NCBI GenBank assembly: GCA_024655965.1 | Contig: JANLFL010000003.1 | Coordinates: forward strand, 203,454-267,453 | DNA: 64,000 nt | Direction of reading: 5' to 3' | Source: Caldisericota bacterium | GTDB taxonomy: Bacteria > Caldisericota > JANLFM01 | Shown here: in pieces, positions 59,935 to 64,000 of the stretch | How positions within the stretch are numbered: the stretch's first letter is position 1 | Layout of the letters: every line of letters begins with the position of its first letter | Made by a program: the position numbers and the translations under genes | Notes under the pieces: generated by a model | Databases searched by the model: none | The model's input: the letters and a program-made list of their open reading frames with translations, nothing else | What the model was told of the DNA's origin: nothing

Positions 59935-61401
59935 ATGGAAAGAAAGAAAATTTTATTTTCGTTCGTGGGAAAGCAAGACCCTTATTCCCAAAAAAACGGG
60001 GAGGAAGGGTCAATCCTCACCCTTGTCCGCTTTCTCAAACCTGACCATGTGTTTTTGTTTCCCTCCGGAAAGGGCCCATCGGAAAACGAAAACGAGGAAG
60101 ATAATACGGTAAAGAACGCTGAGCAGGCGAAGGAACAAATCCAAAGTTTCAAAACCGGTTTGGAAGTGGGAATTATCCCCATATTTTTTCAAGATCCCAC
60201 CGATTACCAGGAGATTCTGGAAAAAACCAGGAAAGAAATCCAGCAAATTCTGGAAAAGGCGAATCCGGAAAGTCTGGAAATTCACTTGAATTTCTCATCT
60301 GGGACCCCTCAGCAAAAAAGCGCATGGCTCATTCTTGCTGCTTCCCGTTTTTTCATTTCCCCCCATAAAATCTGGCAGGTGGTCGAACCTCGATTTCAAA
60401 AAGATGGTATTCGGGTTAAGGAAATCAGCATCGATTTCCTGGAAGAAGAAATAAGCTTCCAGCGAATGTTAAATTTATTCCAGAAAAACCTGTTTTTGTC
60501 TGCGAAAGAAGAAGCCGAAAGTCTCTCCCGCCTGACTACCAACTTGGAAAGAAGAAACAAAATACGCATTTTGGCAAAATTATTCGAAGCATACCATTTA
60601 TGGGACGCAATAAGATATGAGGAGGCAAAAAAACAATTAATTGAAATTCTGGACGAAATAAAAAATATCCATGGTTTGGGTGAATTTGAAGCATTCATTA
60701 AGAAACAGATTGACGCACTGGAGGGAATTTCCCAAACTCCAATCGAAACCCCGCTGAATTTGAAGGACCTTTACTTTAACGCCACCCGTTGTTTCCAGAA
60801 GGGAGAATATGCCGATACCCTTGCCCGCTTTTGGCGCCTTTACGAGGGTTTGCTTTTCTACCGCCTGAGGAAAATATTCGGCATTGAGCCCCACAATGTC
60901 CAAGAGAGCACGGGAGAAAAGAAGGAACTGGTAATTAATTTTTTAAAAAAGGCTGATGAGAAGGCAGATGATGAGAAGCCAGATGATGAGAAGCCAGATG
61001 ATGAGAAGCCAGATGATGGGAAGCCAGATGATGGGAAGCCAGATGATGGGAAGCCAGATTCACCTCTTAAAATTTCCCGTTCTCAAGCCCAGGATCTTTT
61101 GACTGAAGTTTTGGACGATAGTGAATTGAAAAAACTTCTGGAAGAAAGGCTCCCGAGGGAAATCGCAGGCGTAGATTCCGAGGAAACGCAAAGAATTAAA
61201 AAATGCCTCAAAAAAATGGTTGACAAAAGAAATATTTCTATCGTCGCCCACGGGATGAATCCGGTCGAAAAAAAGGACGCGGAAAAAGCCTTAAAAGTCG
61301 CCCGTTTTTTAATTGAAAGGCTTGTTCCGGAAATAAAACTGGAGGAACCTTTTTTCCCGCAAGATCTCCCCGAAAGAATTTTAAGGTTTCTTAAATTTTG
61401 A
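59935..61401 (+). CDS. csm6: CARF-HEPN ribonuclease (Csm6-like)
   Basis: This is the ancillary RNase activated by cyclic oligoadenylate from Csm1. Residues ~1-190 form a CARF-like Rossmann domain (ILFSFVGKQDPYS, HLNFSSGTPQQKSAWLILAA, the last being the ligand-loop region). The C-terminal ~290 residues are helical with a HEPN motif R432-N-x5-H439 in DKRNISIVAHG. Between ~342 and ~376 lies a 5-residue tandem repeat (PDDEK/PDDGK, seven units). The assignment to Csm6 rather than another CARF-HEPN family is by context. ATG 59935, seven bases after AAGGA, is chosen; ATG 59920 overlapping the csm5 stop is an alternative. Confidence 0.85.
   Translation: MERKKILFSFVGKQDPYSQKNGEEGSILTLVRFLKPDHVFLFPSGKGPSENENEEDNTVKNAEQAKEQIQSFKTGLEVGIIPIFFQDPTDYQEILEKTRKEIQQILEKANPESLEIHLNFSSGTPQQKSAWLILAASRFFISPHKIWQVVEPRFQKDGIRVKEISIDFLEEEISFQRMLNLFQKNLFLSAKEEAESLSRLTTNLERRNKIRILAKLFEAYHLWDAIRYEEAKKQLIEILDEIKNIHGLGEFEAFIKKQIDALEGISQTPIETPLNLKDLYFNATRCFQKGEYADTLARFWRLYEGLLFYRLRKIFGIEPHNVQESTGEKKELVINFLKKADEKADDEKPDDEKPDDEKPDDGKPDDGKPDDGKPDSPLKISRSQAQDLLTEVLDDSELKKLLEERLPREIAGVDSEETQRIKKCLKKMVDKRNISIVAHGMNPVEKKDAEKALKVARFLIERLVPEIKLEEPFFPQDLPERILRFLKF
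60953..61059 (+). repeat. 15-nt in-frame minisatellite within the CARF-HEPN gene
   Basis: About seven copies of a 15-nt unit (GATGATGAGAAGCCA and its GATGATGGGAAGCCA variant) encode PDDEK or PDDGK. The variants are grouped, with DDE units first and then DDG, suggesting expansion from two founder units. Copy-number changes keep the frame. Confidence 0.93.
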
Positions 61402-61439
61402 AGAAAAAATTTTTTGCCAAGATGGACATTAAAATTGAA

Positions 61440-61492
61440 AATTTTCGAAGATCGAGGGGGTTTTTGAACAAAAAATCGATCTTCGAAAAATT
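61440..61492 (+). promoter_or_regulatory. Leader hairpin element, copy 2 (before array 2)
   Basis: TTTTCGAAGATCGA (61442-61455) pairs TCGATCTTCGAAAA (61476-61489), with an inner TTTTT/AAAAA stem and a G-rich bulge (GGGGG) on the left only. The same design as copy 1 but in a different gene context (after csm6), about 70 bp before the first repeat. Confidence 0.85.
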
Positions 61493-61563
61493 AAAGGGAA
61501 TTTTTCTTCTTCCCTTTCCCGGGGAGGTGATAAAATCAAAGTTGTAAGGCAAGGCCGGGGTCT
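61493..61563 (+). promoter_or_regulatory. Leader of CRISPR array 2
   Basis: It ends GGGGTCT at the first repeat, as in array 1. TAAAAT (61531-61536) may be the -10 of the pre-crRNA promoter; there is no clear -35. Confidence 0.45.
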
Positions 61564-64000
61564 GTTGCATCGCGTGACCCGTTAGATTGGGGACTGAAAC
61601 TAAATACCCTAACCTCCATCCAATATCGATACGATTGGGGTTGCATCGCGTGACCCGTTAGATTGGGGACTGAAACATCAGGGCTGGCTTGGCCACAAGG
61701 CCCAGGATTTGTGGTTGCATCGCGTGACCCGTTAGATTGGGGACTGAAACGCAATCATGACGCTACCCGTGGTTATGCACATGATCGCCAGTTGCATCGC
61801 GTGACCCGTTAGATTGGGGACTGAAACGATGTAAACCGTCTTGTCTGCGGTCAGGGTTAGGGGTTGCATCGCGTGACCCGTTAGATTGGGGACTGAAACC
61901 ACGATAATATCTTCAAGGTACTTCTGAGCGGGGTAGTTGCATCGCGTGACCCGTTAGATTGGGGACTGAAACAGAGGAATCAGGCCTTGACTGCAAATAT
62001 ATTTTAGGCGTTGCATCGCGTGACCCGTTAGATTGGGGACTGAAACTCCTTTAGCAAGGCCTCGATTGCTTTCGAGGCCTCGGCCTTTGTGTTGCATCGC
62101 GTGACCCGTTAGATTGGGGACTGAAACAATTCGTTTACCCTCGCATGGATGAACATTTTCCGGTTCTTGTTGCATCGCGTGACCCGTTAGATTGGGGACT
62201 GAAACATTGCTAAAGAAGTGGGCTGGAGATACCAAACAACGGTTATTTGGGTTGCATCGCGTGACCCGTTAGATTGGGGACTGAAACCCCTCAATGGCGC
62301 GCACTAACTCATCGGGAGGGTCTTCGTTGCATCGCGTGACCCGTTAGATTGGGGACTGAAACTCGGGGTTATAATTTTCAAAACCGTGGCCATATTTTTC
62401 TTTTAGTTGCATCGCGTGACCCGTTAGATTGGGGACTGAAACTCACCAAAATGTTCAATAATGTTTTCGTGATACTTTAGTTGCATCGCGTGACCCGTTA
62501 GATTGGGGACTGAAACATTAATGAGCGGATCAATTCTTTTGCTTCGGTTATTCTCACGTTGCATCGCGTGACCCGTTAGATTGGGGACTGAAACAGGAAC
62601 TTAAGGTCCTCGGAGTAAATGACGCAAAGCTTGTCTCCAGTTGCATCGCGTGACCCGTTAGATTGGGGACTGAAACCGGGCTTATCCAGACACTCTCAAT
62701 CCTTGATTGTTTTGCCAAGTTGCATCGCGTGACCCGTTAGATTGGGGACTGAAACTCCAAAGTCCTTAAAATACCTTGCTCCTCGTCTAGTTCTAGTTGC
62801 ATCGCGTGACCCGTTAGATTGGGGACTGAAACGAAAATCTTCCTCTACAATGTCTTCTACATCCTGGGTAAAGTTGCATCGCGTGACCCGTTAGATTGGG
62901 GACTGAAACGCCGGCTATCCCGCAGTCGTTGTTCGTCTTTGCTATCATGTTGCATCGCGTGACCCGTTAGATTGGGGACTGAAACACGAGTTCTTCCGGG
63001 ATCTTTTCGGACCCGACAATTAGAGTTGCATCGCGTGACCCGTTAGATTGGGGACTGAAACAATTTGTTCTGATACTTTCCCTGATTTCCCTTCTCTGTT
63101 GCATCGCGTGACCCGTTAGATTGGGGACTGAAACTTCCGTAGGCGGATTTCCCGCCTGAGAAGACGCTTGATGAGTTGCATCGCGTGACCCGTTAGATTG
63201 GGGACTGAAACTGTTTGAGAACGAATCGTCCCCGCGCACACCGTAGCTGTAGTTGCATCGCGTGACCCGTTAGATTGGGGACTGAAACAGGAACTTAAGG
63301 TCCTCGGAGTAAATGACGCCAAGCTTGTCTCCAGTTGCATCGCGTGACCCGTTAGATTGGGGACTGAAACCGGGCTTATCCAGACACTCTCAATCCTTGA
63401 TTGTTTTGCCAAGTTGCATCGCGTGACCCGTTAGATTGGGGACTGAAACTCCAAAGTCCTTAAAATACCTTGCTCCTCGTCTAGTTCTAGTTGCATCGCG
63501 TGACCCGTTAGATTGGGGACTGAAACGAAAATCTTCCTCTACAATGTCTTCTACATCCTGGGTAAAGTTGCATCGCGTGACCCGTTAGATTGGGGACTGA
63601 AACGCCGGCTATCCCGCAGTCGTTGTTCGTCTTTGCTATCATGTTGCATCGCGTGACCCGTTAGATTGGGGACTGAAACACGAGTTCTTCCGGGATCTTT
63701 TCGGACCCGACAATTAGAGTTGCATCGCGTGACCCGTTAGATTGGGGACTGAAACAATTTGTTCTGATACTTTCCCTGATTTCCCTTCTCTGTTGCATCG
63801 CGTGACCCGTTAGATTGGGGACTGAAACTTCCGTAGGCGGATTTCCCGCCTGAGAAGACGCTTGATGAGTTGCATCGCGTGACCCGTTAGATTGGGGACT
63901 GAAACTGTTTGAGAACGAATCGTCCCCGCGCACACCGTAGCTGTAGTTGCATCGCGTGACCCGTTAGATTGGGGACTGAAACAGGAACTTAAGGTCCTCG
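61564..64000 (+). CRISPR. CRISPR array 2 (32 repeats, continues past the window)
   Basis: The 37-nt repeat is the array 1 repeat with C for A at position 10 (ATCGCG); all 32 copies seen are uniform. Spacers are 35-45 nt. The first repeat starts at 61564 and the last complete one at 63946. The tag ACTGAAAC is the same, so one Cas6 and one Csm complex can use both arrays. A block of nine repeat-spacer units starting at 62558 is repeated with a period of 694 nt at 63252 and begins again at 63946. Confidence 0.98.
62558..64000 (+). repeat. Tandem duplication of nine repeat-spacer units
   Basis: Units starting at 62558 and 63252 have the same nine spacers in the same order. The only difference noticed is in the first spacer (GACGCAAAGC against GACGCCAAGC). 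A third copy starts at 63946 and is cut by the window end. Confidence 0.93.

Noticed and set aside
60953..61059. Phase-variable on/off switch in the CARF-HEPN gene
   Set aside because: The repeat unit is 15 nt, so copy-number change keeps the reading frame; it can alter length but not switch the gene off.
61536..63933. Several minus-strand open frames across array 2
   Set aside because: The same repeat-derived peptides appear, and no start or ribosome-binding site is present.
46335..64000. Transposon or prophage carrying the CRISPR-Cas locus
   Set aside because: No transposase, integrase (other than Cas1), terminase or flanking direct repeats were seen; only the array-embedded gene looks mobile.

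Overview
The window is one bacterial chromosomal segment. A long run of co-directional housekeeping genes leads into transport and envelope genes and then a complete type III-A CRISPR-Cas locus with two arrays. The gene order infB, DUF503, rbfA, DHH phosphoesterase, truB, ribF, rpsO, pnp, the presence of RNase J, DUF951 next to ychF, and S-layer homology (SLH) proteins point to a Firmicutes/Synergistota/Atribacterota-like lineage, perhaps thermophilic (family 4 uracil-DNA glycosylase, archaeal-type csa1). There is no 16S rRNA or other decisive marker, so the phylum is inference. TTG and GTG starts are frequent and coding is tightly packed with ATGA/TTGA overlaps.

1-16.4 kb: translation initiation, ribosome maturation and RNA turnover (infB, rbfA, nrnA, truB, rpsO, pnp, rnj), nucleotide and DNA maintenance (dut, UDG, ftsK) and the rpsF-ssb-rpsR-rplI-dnaB cluster. 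16.5-29.2 kb: three tRNAs (Lys, Glu, Gln), an alcohol dehydrogenase, an isoaspartyl peptidase, a glmU lacking most of its acetyltransferase domain, prs, rplY, pth, mfd, a phosphatase-MazG fusion, an MFS transporter and a membrane-anchored parvulin foldase. 29.3-45.9 kb: an SLH-anchored BMP-family binding protein with its ABC importer, an ABC-2 exporter, a GNAT protein, an iron-sulfur aldo/keto reductase, ppsR, a second MFS transporter, DUF4342, an SLH/PQQ-repeat surface protein, and a plsY-like/glycosyltransferase pair.

46.2-64.0 kb: the CRISPR-Cas locus. cas6 comes first, followed on the opposite strand by an unrecognised two-gene cassette (a coiled-coil protein plus a small helical protein). 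Then cas1-cas2-cas4-csa1 run into array 1, csm1-csm5 plus a CARF-HEPN (Csm6-like) effector follow, and array 2 runs off the window end. Csm1 keeps both its HD and GGDD motifs and Csm3 its catalytic Asp, so target RNA cleavage, DNase activity and cyclic oligoadenylate signalling to the CARF-HEPN ribonuclease should all be possible.

The most unusual features are in this locus. The same bulged hairpin precedes both arrays. A LexA/DinR-type palindrome sits in the cas1 promoter. Array 1 is interrupted twice by a nearly identical 123-nt structured element flanked by altered repeats, and once by a 422-nt block carrying a foreign-looking membrane-protein gene whose last codons lie in the next CRISPR repeat. 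Array 2 carries a perfect-period tandem duplication of nine repeat-spacer units.
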